Assembly (NCBI GenBank): GCA_016930535.1
Contig: JAFGGN010000072.1
Span: 1 to 38,397, forward strand
Length of the DNA stretch: 38,397 bases
Direction: 5' to 3'
Source of the DNA: a bacterium
GTDB lineage: Bacteria; Zhuqueibacterota; QNDG01; JAFGCO01
Of this stretch, positions 9,221 to 17,272 are shown in pieces. Every line of letters starts with the position of its first letter. Positions within the stretch are counted from its first letter, which is position 1. Made by a program: the position numbers and the translations under genes. Below the pieces are notes generated by a model. It did no database searches and was not told the DNA's origin. It saw only the letters and a list, made by a program, of their open reading frames with translations.

Positions 9221-10795
9221 TCAGTGAGTCTCTCTGATCCTGTATACCTTGTAATGATCCACAGCCTTAAAATATGTGTAACCGGCGAGATAACGGTCCA
9301 TCCAGCCGATTTCGGACAGATAATCATCAATGATAAATCCCCAGGGTGCCCCCTGATTCCGGCCGTCCGCGTGCACAAAAATCAGTCTGGGCTTATAGTT
9401 CAGAATATCTGTGCCCAATTCTTTTAGAAACCGTTTTTCCTCCGGAGGCTGGTCCTCCGGCCGCCGGTAGGGAAAGGAACCGTCCGGGCGGCATTTCACC
9501 CCTTCATAGAACATGGCGATCGGGAAGCTCGTGACATAACGGGTTCCCGGCAGCCGGTCCGCATAGGTCAGCGTGGGATAGGCAGGGATCATGCTCGTCG
9601 AAAAAACGGCGACACGGTCCTGTTCATCCGAATATTCCCTGATAAGCCGGACAAACTGCGGCATCCATGCGAAATGAGGTCTGTAGCAGGCCGCCGATGC
9701 CTGTACAATTTTCAGCAGCAACAGACCCAGAACGGAGACACGTGTAATCGTCAGATGCCAGGCCCGGTCGCCTTTCCGCCGGGACCGGTCCCATTTTTCC
9801 AGTAAAATGAGAAGTAAGACAAGGAGTGTAAATGCACCAAGCGCGATAAAGGGATACCGGTGATAGGTCCAGCCCTTCTGCTGCACGACCATGACCGCGT
9901 GCGCTGTGACAGCCGCGATGCCCCATACTTCGGCTGTGACGGTTCTTTCAGCCGCATATTTCCTGATGCAGAGATACAACAGCCCATAGATCAGAACCAC
10001 ACCTGCGGTTTTTTTCAAAGAAAAGGGAAGAAGCAGTGCCCATCCGCTCCGGTTGTACACGTCATAGTGTTCGGCCACAAACGGAAGCCAGCGGCCGAAG
10101 AACGCGGTGCGCATGGCCTCGGGAATAAACAGAAAATGCAACGCGTAAACCAGACCGAGGCCGAGCCAGATCAACAGTTCCGGTTTCAGGAACAGCCCCG
10201 GTTTTTTGGATCGTATACACAGCCAGGTTTCCGACAGGATCACGATTATAAGGAAATGCGGTTTGAAAAGAAAAACAATTCCGGAGAGAACGCCCAGAAC
10301 GACCGGAATCCATGTGCCCGCATTGCGGTTCCCGGTACGCAGGCATCTCAGAAACAAATAGGGGATAAAAAAAACGATGAACAGATGCTCCCGCTGTCCG
10401 AAATTCGCCCAGCTCAGCATCAGGAAGGACAAACCCAGGTAGCCGAGCATAAGAGCGAGCCTGGAAAAACCGGTCCGCAGCCCGGAATACAGGTTGAGCC
10501 GCCACTGGATAAATGTCATGAACAGAATCAGAACAAGAATAAAAATCTTGAAGGCCAGGATAAGGGATATTCTGAACATTAGATGTACGAGAACCGGAAG
10601 CACATGAAAGTAATCGATCAGGGGAGGATTCATTCCGATATAATCCACGTAGGGCACTGCCCCCCTGAGAAGCATGTCGGACGCCTGAAGCAGGTAGGCG
10701 CAGTCATGGTTCACCGGAACCGGCGAGAACAGGACAAGATAAACCAGTGCCAGTACAGCAGCGGCGACAATGATCCGGCCAAAATTCTGAATCAT
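9221..10795 (-). CDS. Polytopic membrane protein, GT39/ArnT-like GT-C glycosyltransferase
   Basis: Integral membrane protein of 524 aa and apparently the first gene of the polysaccharide operon. After the first helix (about 7-24) comes a periplasmic loop with VNHDCAYLLQASDML (D31), then GAVPYVDYIGMNPPLIDYF. This acidic-residue plus proline-rich pattern is characteristic of GT-C enzymes of the ArnT/PMT (GT39-like) group, which use polyprenyl-phosphate sugars. About ten further helices follow, then a soluble C-terminal domain of about 140 residues (from about 385). Its substrate is unknown. No convincing promoter was seen in the 144-bp gap upstream (10796-10939). Confidence 0.65.
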   Translation of the reverse strand: MIQNFGRIIVAAAVLALVYLVLFSPVPVNHDCAYLLQASDMLLRGAVPYVDYIGMNPPLIDYFHVLPVLVHLMFRISLILAFKIFILVLILFMTFIQWRLNLYSGLRTGFSRLALMLGYLGLSFLMLSWANFGQREHLFIVFFIPYLFLRCLRTGNRNAGTWIPVVLGVLSGIVFLFKPHFLIIVILSETWLCIRSKKPGLFLKPELLIWLGLGLVYALHFLFIPEAMRTAFFGRWLPFVAEHYDVYNRSGWALLLPFSLKKTAGVVLIYGLLYLCIRKYAAERTVTAEVWGIAAVTAHAVMVVQQKGWTYHRYPFIALGAFTLLVLLLILLEKWDRSRRKGDRAWHLTITRVSVLGLLLLKIVQASAACYRPHFAWMPQFVRLIREYSDEQDRVAVFSTSMIPAYPTLTYADRLPGTRYVTSFPIAMFYEGVKCRPDGSFPYRRPEDQPPEEKRFLKELGTDILNYKPRLIFVHADGRNQGAPWGFIIDDYLSEIGWMDRYLAGYTYFKAVDHYKVYRIRETH

Positions 10796-10939
10796 CGAAC
10801 TTCCCCAATAATGACCGTTATCCGGAACCGCGTGAACCGGGACAATCCCCTCCGGTCAACGATCAGGAATGTGACATGATGCCGTTTTAAGGCTGAGAAT
10901 AAAAGTGAAGTTACGATTCAATCGCCAATAAATCAACGA

Positions 10940-11272
10940 TTATTTATCTTCGACGATTCTTTTCAACCGGACCGCCGTCCCGTACACCAGGATCTCGGCT
11001 GCATTGCCCATGATATAACTGGTGGAGAATTTCGTGTCCACGATGGCATCCGCGCCCATGCCCTGGGCCATGGCGATCATCCGGTCCAGTGCCTGCTCGC
11101 GGGCTTCGGACAGCAGTTTGGTATACTCCTCGATTTCACCGCCGATCAGATTCTTTAAAACTGCAAGAATATCATTTCCGACATGCCTCGCACGAATGGT
11201 ATTGCCTTTGACCAGCCCCAGGGTTTCCACAATCTTTTTCCCGGCAATTTCACTGGACGGAACCACGATCAT
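10940..11272 (-). CDS. YbjQ/UPF0145 family protein
   Basis: Small protein of 110 aa belonging to the YbjQ (UPF0145, also called putative heavy-metal-binding) family. Family marks are a short beta strand followed by GLVKGNTIRARHVGNDILAV, then a long helix (EEYTKLLSEAREQALDRM) and GADAIVDTKFSTSYI. YbjQ proteins are thought to form pentamers; their function is not established. The ATG at 11272 overlaps the stop of the anti-sigma-like gene as ATGA, so it is the third gene of the sigma-factor operon. That linkage suggests a role in the same envelope or stress response. The link to sigma control is inference. Confidence 0.88.
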   Translation of the reverse strand: MIVVPSSEIAGKKIVETLGLVKGNTIRARHVGNDILAVLKNLIGGEIEEYTKLLSEAREQALDRMIAMAQGMGADAIVDTKFSTSYIMGNAAEILVYGTAVRLKRIVEDK

Positions 11273-11733
11273 CGCTGTATCTCCTTATATGGATCACGTT
11301 TGAAAAGAAAGAATTTTTCCCGGATCACGGACACCAGCAGGGTGAACAATCCGCCCAGGACCAAAAGAATCCCCGCTTTTAAAATAATCGTCAAATGTGT
11401 ATTTGCAATCACGGATTCGACAAACCGGAAAGCGCCATACGTCAGCAGAATCACTGCACCGATACTGAAAATGATCCAGCCGATTCCCCGCTCAAGACAG
11501 TTGTATACGCCCGTCCAGTATCGGTCCCAGACAGCATCCGTCGGCGTGCAGAAATGCATTTCCCTGGTGATATTTCTGACTTTTTTCATGGCCTCGTACT
11601 CTTGTTTGTAATCAAGTGACGCTTCCAGCATTTTTTCAAATTCAGCCGAGTCCTTTTCATTCAACTCGTGATCAAGCGCCTTCATCAGCAAAATCTGAAA
11701 GTTTTCCTGCTGCGCTCGGGTTTCTGCCATCAT
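11269..11733 (-). CDS. Probable membrane anti-sigma factor
   Basis: Protein of 154 aa encoded directly after an ECF sigma factor with an ATGA overlap at 11730-11733, the usual place of the cognate anti-sigma factor. The N-terminal part (about 1-75) is soluble and helical: LLMKALDHELNEKDSAEFEKML resembles the opening helix of anti-sigma domains. The zinc-binding HxxxCxxC motif of ZAS proteins is absent. Two membrane helices follow (about 84-105 and 113-136), then a short basic C-terminus. It probably holds the sigma factor at the membrane through the cytoplasmic N-terminal domain. The call rests on position and architecture, not on a recognised domain. Confidence 0.65.
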   Translation of the reverse strand: MMAETRAQQENFQILLMKALDHELNEKDSAEFEKMLEASLDYKQEYEAMKKVRNITREMHFCTPTDAVWDRYWTGVYNCLERGIGWIIFSIGAVILLTYGAFRFVESVIANTHLTIILKAGILLVLGGLFTLLVSVIREKFFLFKRDPYKEIQR

Positions 11734-12293
11734 AAAATCACCCCCTCGAGCTTGGTTTTTAAGGATTTTCTGGCGTGATACAATCTGGACATGACCGTAC
11801 CGAGCGGTATATCCAGAAGTCCGGCAATTTCCTCATATGAATAATCACGGAATTCCTTGAGAATAATAATTTCCCGGTGATCGGGCTTCAACTGCTGTAT
11901 GGCGTTCCATACCTGTTCCTTCTGTTCCTGTTTCTCGAGCGCAGCGGAAGGATCCGCACCCGGATTCTCAAGATGCTGATATTGCATCTCTCCTATTTCA
12001 GAAAACGATCTGGCATGTTTTTTACGGTCACGGATAAAATTGAGACAAAGATTTCGCAATATGCGGTAGTAATATGTAAAGAAATTCCGTTCCTCATCGA
12101 TTTTGTGAATGGCCTTATACGCTTTCACGAATGCATCCTGGGACAGGTCCATGGCGCTTTCATGATGGCCGGTAAGTCCGAGTGCCGTATAATAAGCACG
12201 CTGCATGTATCTCTCCACCAAAATACCGAAAGCCTGTGTATCGCCCTGTTTACACCGGATAATCACCGAACGATCATCACTCTTTTCCTGCAA
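11730..12293 (-). CDS. ECF RNA polymerase sigma factor
   Basis: Sigma-70 family protein of the extracytoplasmic-function type, 187 aa. Region 2 (about 18-85) contains LVERYMQRAYYTALGLTG, DLSQDAFVKAYKAI and YYYRILRNLCLNFIRDRKK. Region 4 (about 130-182) contains LKPDHREIIILKEFRDYSYEEIAGLLDI and the recognition helix GTVMSRLYHARKSLKTKL. The start is a TTG at 12293 directly behind a G-rich SD. An inverted repeat (12306-12312 with 12329-12335) sits just upstream and could hide that SD. It is first in an operon with a membrane anti-sigma-like protein and a YbjQ protein. Target promoters cannot be derived from this window. Confidence 0.9.
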   Translation of the reverse strand: MQEKSDDRSVIIRCKQGDTQAFGILVERYMQRAYYTALGLTGHHESAMDLSQDAFVKAYKAIHKIDEERNFFTYYYRILRNLCLNFIRDRKKHARSFSEIGEMQYQHLENPGADPSAALEKQEQKEQVWNAIQQLKPDHREIIILKEFRDYSYEEIAGLLDIPLGTVMSRLYHARKSLKTKLEGVIL

Positions 12294-12305
12294 TCCCCCT
12301 CCCCC

Positions 12306-12335
12306 GGTCCGGGTCCCGTCGCCAGCAGCCGGACC
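12306..12335 (-). promoter_or_regulatory. Hairpin in front of the ECF sigma SD
   Basis: GGTCCGG at 12306-12312 and CCGGACC at 12329-12335 are perfect 7-bp inverted arms, 16 bp apart. The hairpin ends about 13 nt before the TTG start and next to its G-rich SD. It could limit translation of the sigma factor; this is inference. Confidence 0.35.
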
Positions 12336-12361
12336 GACATCAATGAAACACCTGGAAATAA

Positions 12362-12391
12362 TATTTATTCAGTTTATTTTAATGTAATCAA
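12362..12391 (-). promoter_or_regulatory. Weak candidate promoter for the sigma-factor operon
   Basis: On the minus strand, TTGATT (12391-12386) and TAAATA (12367-12362) are separated by 18 bp in an A+T-rich stretch. This is a weak sigma-70-type match, about 70 bp before the TTG start. No clear ECF-type autoregulatory promoter was recognised. Confidence 0.25.
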
Positions 12392-12427
12392 TATCGGTGA
12401 AGATTGCAACCGCATGAAGGGCCGGAT

Positions 12428-12791
12428 TGGACCACAGACAGCGGACCGCAAAAAGCAGTAGCAGGGTATATGGGTAAATGAGTATATGGGGCCCCACAAC
12501 CCTGCCCCCTTTATTAGACCGCCGACCGCTGACCGCAAATGCTTCGGAGAAACGGAGAAATGGTGAAACGGAGAAAAAAATGAACTTCTTCTCCTTATCT
12601 CCGTCTCCCCGTTTCTCTTCTCTCCGTTTCACGGTACGCTGCAACGACCCAACAGACATAAAAACTCTGCGTCCTCCGCGTCACTGCGGTTTTCTCCATC
12701 TTTTCCTCCGGCTCTCCGTTTCACGCTCCGACACACCGACTCAAGGACCCAATTGACCCAATGACCCTATAGACTCAAAGACCTCTTTAAT
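12428..12791 (+). repeat. Modular word-repeat element, copy 2
   Basis: Fills most of the gap between the sigma-factor gene and mtaB; the remainder of the gap (12294-12427) is the sigma upstream region. Module order: GACCGC words (12431-12449), TATATGGG words (12463-12491), GACCGC words again (12516-12537), then CGGAGAAA/TGGTGAAA words of period 8 (12545-12576). Complementary TCTCCGTTTC words (12592-12632), CTCTGCG-type words (12664-12690), more pyrimidine words (12692-12730) and GACCCAAT words (12745-12770) follow. GTGAAACGGAGA at 12563-12574 is a perfect inverted match to 12621-12632. Bases 12444-12493 match 10-59 at 48 of 50 positions. CCTCTTTAAT at 12782-12791 contains the mtaB stop and recurs at the end of copy 1. 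Confidence 0.8.
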
Positions 12792-14088
12792 CTTGAACCT
12801 CCCCCCTGATCCCTTTCCCGTCCAGGTCCAGTGTTTTTACAGATACGAGGCGGTTGATCAGGTCGCTGCGGAAAGGAACGGATACACGGATATATTCGGA
12901 TGTCCAGCCGGACATGCGGCCGTTGTGATTCCGGCCCTCCAGAAGGACGCGGACATGCCTGTTCAACCAGCTGCCACGGAAGGCAAGCGCCTTTTCATGA
13001 CCCAGCATGCGCAGGTCCGCCGCCCGTTCCATCCGGATCCGTACAGGAACCTGACCGGTGAAAGCAGCAGCCGGCGTTCCGTTACGGGCGGAAAACGGGA
13101 AAACATGAAAATAGGTAAAGGGGGTTGCGGCGAGAAAATCCCTTGTCTCGTGAAAATGCGAATCCGATTCGCCGGGAAATCCGGTGATAATGTCCGCGCC
13201 CAGACCAGGTCCTGCAAATTTTTTCAGGATCCGGCCGAGAGTGGCTTCGATCCCGGACAGACCGGATCTGCGTTTCATGGCTTTAAGTACATCGCGGCTC
13301 GCACTTTGAACCGAAAGATGAAAATGCCGGCATATCTGCTCATGATGCGCGATCACATCGAGAAGCCGGTCGGAAACATCCTCCGGTTCCAGGGAAGTCA
13401 GCCTGATCCGGAGCAATCCGGATATTTTGGTCATGGCTTCGAGCAGATCCGGCAAAAGGCCGGCGGGCTGCATGTCTTTGCCGTAAGCACCCACATGAAC
13501 GCCGGTGAGCACGATCTCCCTGTAACCCCTGTCTGCCAGCTGACGGGCATGATCGAGCACAGTATCGAGCGGGATCGAGCGGCCCGGCCCCCTGGCAACC
13601 GGTACGATACAATAGGCACAGCGATTGTCGCAGCCGTTCTGTATCTTCAATATGGCCCTTGTCTGGGTTTGAAAATCCCCTGCCCCGGCTATTTTCTCCT
13701 TCTGCAGATTCTGCACAGGATTTACAGCCACCACCGGGCCGTCTTTTTTACCCGGACCCGGAAAATGACGGAATATCTCCAGTTTTTCCTGAATACCGAG
13801 AATATAATCCACTCCCGGTATGGACGCTATTTCCTGTGCGGCCACCTGTGAATAACATCCGGTTACAATGACCGTCGCTCCGGGATTTGCCGTCAGAACA
13901 TGACGGATGGCCTGGCGGCATTTGGCATCTGAGCGCCCGGTCACCGTACAGGTATTGATGACAGCTACCTGTGCCTGCGACTCGCTTCCGGTCACTGTAT
14001 AGCCATGATGCAGAAACGCCTCAACCATCAGGGCCGTCTCCGCCTGATTGAGTTTGCAGCCCAGCGTTTTAAACAATACAGCCGGCAT
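12787..14088 (-). CDS. mtaB: tRNA (t6A37) C2-methylthiotransferase MtaB
   Basis: Radical-SAM methylthiotransferase of 433 aa that converts t6A to ms2t6A at position 37 of ANN-decoding tRNAs. The N-terminal UPF0004 domain carries the three cysteines of the auxiliary [4Fe-4S] cluster (C11 in TLGCKLNQAE, C47, C78). The radical-SAM cluster is C153-x3-C157-x2-C160 (GCDNRCAYC), and LTGVHVGAYG is the MtaB-type continuation. A short TRAM-like tail ends the protein. The frame is open to 14145, but that extension lies inside the rpsA terminator hairpin. The ATG at 14088 gives the normal N-terminus and was chosen, with only a weak SD (GGCGGA). It is either read through from the rpsA operon or has its own unrecognised promoter. 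Confidence 0.92.
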   Translation of the reverse strand: MPAVLFKTLGCKLNQAETALMVEAFLHHGYTVTGSESQAQVAVINTCTVTGRSDAKCRQAIRHVLTANPGATVIVTGCYSQVAAQEIASIPGVDYILGIQEKLEIFRHFPGPGKKDGPVVAVNPVQNLQKEKIAGAGDFQTQTRAILKIQNGCDNRCAYCIVPVARGPGRSIPLDTVLDHARQLADRGYREIVLTGVHVGAYGKDMQPAGLLPDLLEAMTKISGLLRIRLTSLEPEDVSDRLLDVIAHHEQICRHFHLSVQSASRDVLKAMKRRSGLSGIEATLGRILKKFAGPGLGADIITGFPGESDSHFHETRDFLAATPFTYFHVFPFSARNGTPAAAFTGQVPVRIRMERAADLRMLGHEKALAFRGSWLNRHVRVLLEGRNHNGRMSGWTSEYIRVSVPFRSDLINRLVSVKTLDLDGKGIRGEVQD

Positions 14089-14102
14089 GAATACTGTCCG
14101 CC

Positions 14103-14140
14103 AAATAAAAACTGGAGCCGGGCTCCCGGCCCGGCTCCAG
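14103..14140 (-). terminator. Rho-independent terminator after rpsA
   Basis: Perfect 12-bp stem (14112-14123 with 14129-14140), almost all G and C, with a 5-nt loop. On the minus strand it is followed by TTTTTATTT. It lies 38 bp past the rpsA stop and ends the housekeeping operon. Confidence 0.9.
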
Positions 14141-14177
14141 TTCATGGTTACACATCAAATGAAACCGAGAGAGCGCC

Positions 14178-16316
14178 TTATTTCTCATCCTTTTTCTTTT
14201 TAACGGTTTTCGGCTTGGCTTCATCGGATTCGGCTTCCTTCGGTTCTTTGACCTTTTTTGCCGTCTTCTTGGGCTTGGCCTCAGCCTCTGCTTCATCGGG
14301 CTTTTCAGATTTGGCCTTGCTCTTTTTGGCTTTGGCCGGTTCCTTATCTTCGGATTTCCTGGTATCGGCTTCCGCAGCTTCTGATCCGTCAACTTCTGAT
14401 CCATCAGTAGTTGACGCGTCATCCTGTTTTTTCCTGGTTTTGGCTGCCGGCTTTTTCTTTTCCGCCTTTTCTTCGGCAGGTTCCATATCACCGGCAATTT
14501 CGCCCAGCGTCGGTGCAGCCGATTTGCTCTCCATATAAGCTTCAACCTCGGCCTTCTCTTCCGCATCCATATGGCTTTTCTCGTCTTCTGCCAGCTTTTT
14601 GCGTGAGAGAATCACACGTTTGTTTTCCTTGTCGAACTCGATAATCTGAAGCTCGACCTCTTCGTTCTCCTTGAAGTGCTGGGATACCTGTGCCATCGAG
14701 GATTCCTGCAACTGGGACAACGGCACGAATCCTTCAAGACCGAGCGGCAATTCGACGACCATGCCCTTCTCGATAAAGCGGATAATCTTGGCCGTTGTAT
14801 TCGTACCGGCCCGGTACGCTTCCTCAAACGCGGGCCAGGGATCCGTACTGACCTGTTTGTAACCGAGCGACAGTCGCCGCTCATCCTTGTTCATGTCCAG
14901 AACGACGATTTCGACTTCCTCGCCCTTTTTCAGCACCTCGCTCGGATGTTTGACTTTCTTGGTCCAGGAAAGATCGGAAATATGGATCAATCCGTCGATG
15001 CCGTCTTCCATCTCGATAAAGGCACCAAAATTGGTCATGTTCCGGACACGGCCCTTATGCCTGGATCCCACAGGATACTTTTCTTCGATATCGGACCACG
15101 GATCCGGAGACAACTGCTTGATGCCGAGAGAGATCCGTTTTCTCTCCTTGTCCACATTCAGGATTTTGATTTCGATTTCGTCACCCACATTCAGAATCTT
15201 GGATGGATGAACGATATTCCGGGTCCAGGACATTTCTGATACATGGACCAGACCTTCGACGCCTTTTTCAAGCTCGACGAACGCGCCGTAATCCGCAATG
15301 GACACCACTTTGCCCTTTGCTACCGCGCCCTCCGGATACTTGGCTTCGATTCCTTCCCAGGGATGCGGCGTCAGCTGTTTCATTCCAAGGGATATACGGT
15401 CTTTTGCATCGTTGAAATCCAGAACCACAACCTGAATTTTCTGATCCAGCTTGACCACCTCGGAGGGATGATTGACGCGCCCCCACGAGAGATCATTGAT
15501 ATGCAGAAGTCCGTCCACGCCGCCCAGATCCACAAACACACCGAAATCGGTGATGTTTTTAACGGTACCTTCCCGGACCTGGCCTTTCTCGAGCTCCTCG
15601 AGAATGGATTCCCGCTGTTCGGCCATGCTCTCTTCAAGCAAAGCGCGCCTGGAAACGACGATATTCTTACGCATGCGGTTGACTTTGACGATGCGAAACT
15701 GAAATTTCTGTCCGATCAGCGCATCGAAATCCCGGATGGGCTTGACGTCAATCTGGGAACCCGGCAGAAATGCATCCACACCGTTCAGATCCACGACAAT
15801 ACCGCCTTTGATACGGCGCACGCAGGTTCCTTCGATGGTTCCGCCTTCGTTGTGCACGTCCACGACCTGGTCCCAAAGCCGCATGAAATCCGCTTTTCTC
15901 TTCGAAAGCTGCAGCTGGCCGTCCACGTCTTCCAGATTGTCCAGAAATACCTCGACCGGATCACCGACTTTAACCGCCTCGATATCCTGGAACTCTTCCT
16001 TGGGAACAGTGCCCTCCGATTTAAAGCCGATATCCACAACAACATCTTTATCGGTAATGGCAAGTATTCGCCCTTGCACAATCTGTCCTTCTTCGATATC
16101 CTTCAGGGTCCGGCTGTACAAATCCACAAAACGATCATACTCTTCCTGCGAGTATTCCTGCTCATCGGACATGATGTTTTCCGGACCTTTGTCCTGTTTG
16201 GCCGGTTTCATTTTTTCAGTTTCGGCCTGTTGATCGACTTCACCTCCTTCCGTGTGTTCTGCCGGAATGTCTTCTCCGGTCATTTCATTTTGGGTGATTT
16301 TCTCTTCGTCCACCAT
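14178..16316 (-). CDS. rpsA: 30S ribosomal protein S1 with long charged tail
   Basis: Ribosomal protein S1, 712 aa, which binds mRNA on the 30S subunit and helps initiation. Six S1 (OB-fold) domains run from about residue 77 to 575. Domains 3-5 are the most regular (for example VKNITDFGVFVDLGGVDGLLHINDLSW and VRNMTNFGAFIEMEDGIDGLIHISDLSW). The acidic N-terminal extension of about 70 residues is longer than in E. coli S1. The C-terminal tail of about 135 residues is low-complexity Lys/Ala/Glu/Asp, ending KTVKKKKDEK; E. coli S1 (557 aa) lacks it. The start at 16316 has a strong AGGAGG with 9-bp spacing, inside the end of ispH (37-bp overlap). A terminator follows the stop. Confidence 0.95.
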   Translation of the reverse strand: MVDEEKITQNEMTGEDIPAEHTEGGEVDQQAETEKMKPAKQDKGPENIMSDEQEYSQEEYDRFVDLYSRTLKDIEEGQIVQGRILAITDKDVVVDIGFKSEGTVPKEEFQDIEAVKVGDPVEVFLDNLEDVDGQLQLSKRKADFMRLWDQVVDVHNEGGTIEGTCVRRIKGGIVVDLNGVDAFLPGSQIDVKPIRDFDALIGQKFQFRIVKVNRMRKNIVVSRRALLEESMAEQRESILEELEKGQVREGTVKNITDFGVFVDLGGVDGLLHINDLSWGRVNHPSEVVKLDQKIQVVVLDFNDAKDRISLGMKQLTPHPWEGIEAKYPEGAVAKGKVVSIADYGAFVELEKGVEGLVHVSEMSWTRNIVHPSKILNVGDEIEIKILNVDKERKRISLGIKQLSPDPWSDIEEKYPVGSRHKGRVRNMTNFGAFIEMEDGIDGLIHISDLSWTKKVKHPSEVLKKGEEVEIVVLDMNKDERRLSLGYKQVSTDPWPAFEEAYRAGTNTTAKIIRFIEKGMVVELPLGLEGFVPLSQLQESSMAQVSQHFKENEEVELQIIEFDKENKRVILSRKKLAEDEKSHMDAEEKAEVEAYMESKSAAPTLGEIAGDMEPAEEKAEKKKPAAKTRKKQDDASTTDGSEVDGSEAAEADTRKSEDKEPAKAKKSKAKSEKPDEAEAEAKPKKTAKKVKEPKEAESDEAKPKTVKKKKDEK

Positions 16317-17224
16317 AAAAACAGTCCTCCTTTTCTATTTTTTAACCCTTCCGGGTTTTTATCTTTGCTTCGGTTTTCCAGATAGGCCTTCACTTCTTCC
16401 ATCTGCCATCTGGGTGTCGATGCGCCGCCTGTGATACCGACATTCTTTTTTCCATCGAACCAGGACCAGTCGATGTCCTCCGGGCTTTCGATATGATAGC
16501 TGCAGATATTGAATTTCCTGGCAGTTTCATGAAGCAGTCTGCAATTGCTGGAATGTTTTCCGCCCACGATCAGAACCACATCCTGTTTGAGGCTGAATGC
16601 CTCGATATCCTTCTGGCGTGTACGTAAAAAGCGGCAGGTCGTATCGATAATCTTCAGATTTGATAGTTTCTTCGACAGAACACGGCGTGCCTGCGAAAAG
16701 AGCTCCGGATCGACCGTGCTCTGTGCCAGCAGCAGGCTCCGCTCTTCAAATTCCTGCTTCTCCGCATCGTCGGATTTCGAAATCACGCTTCCGTTTCCGT
16801 TTGTCCTGTCGAGCAGGCCCATGACTTCAGGGTGTTCCTTTTGCCCGACAATGATAATGCGCCAGCCGTCCCGCATATGCTGTTCGACCATTTCCTGAGA
16901 ATGTTTCACAATCTGACATGTCGCATCAATGGGATTCAACCCGCATCCGCGCGCCTCGTCGATGACCGGCTGACGCTCACCATGTGCGCGAACGAGGAGA
17001 TCGGATCCCTCAAATTTCTTTATGTTTCCGGCACTTTCTTTGATCGCGTCGTATTCAACCTGAATCAGACCCAGTTTTTGCAGCCGGTCTATTTCACGTG
17101 TATTGTGTATCAGTTCTCCAATCGAATAGACAGTTTCCCCGTGGCGGAGCGCATCTTCAGCCATGGCTATGGCCCGATCCACTCCGGGGCAGGGTCTTGC
17201 TTTCGATTCAATGGTGACAATCAT
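16280..17224 (-). CDS. ispH: 4-hydroxy-3-methylbut-2-enyl diphosphate reductase
   Basis: IspH (LytB), 314 aa, the iron-sulfur enzyme that makes IPP and DMAPP in the last step of the MEP isoprenoid pathway. The three cluster cysteines are present: C12 (RPCPGVDRA), C103 (DATCQIVK) and C197 (DTTCRFLRTRQ). Substrate-binding histidines are H40, H81 (RAHGER) and H131 (QKEHPEV). GGKHSSNCRLL is the conserved C-terminal loop. The sequence is somewhat divergent; for example GQKEHPEV replaces the more usual GHxGHPEV. Its last 37 bp overlap the start of rpsA. The cmk-ispH-rpsA order is common in anaerobic bacteria. Confidence 0.93.
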   Translation of the reverse strand: MIVTIESKARPCPGVDRAIAMAEDALRHGETVYSIGELIHNTREIDRLQKLGLIQVEYDAIKESAGNIKKFEGSDLLVRAHGERQPVIDEARGCGLNPIDATCQIVKHSQEMVEQHMRDGWRIIIVGQKEHPEVMGLLDRTNGNGSVISKSDDAEKQEFEERSLLLAQSTVDPELFSQARRVLSKKLSNLKIIDTTCRFLRTRQKDIEAFSLKQDVVLIVGGKHSSNCRLLHETARKFNICSYHIESPEDIDWSWFDGKKNVGITGGASTPRWQMEEVKAYLENRSKDKNPEGLKNRKGGLFLWWTKRKSPKMK

Positions 17225-17272
17225 CCCTTAACTCCCCTATGCGTTTGATGATCCGTATCCTGTTCCGTTCCT

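Noticed and set aside
12369..12756. Short frames on both strands in the sigma-mtaB gap
   Set aside because: They lie inside repeat copy 2 and consist of translated tandem words.
14089..14145. Extended N-terminus for MtaB
   Set aside because: These codons lie in the rpsA terminator hairpin; the protein from 14088 begins with the normal family motif.
15243..16385. 380-codon plus-strand frame opposite rpsA
   Set aside because: Antisense to the S1 repeats, and its repeating sequence is a by-product of the S1 domains.
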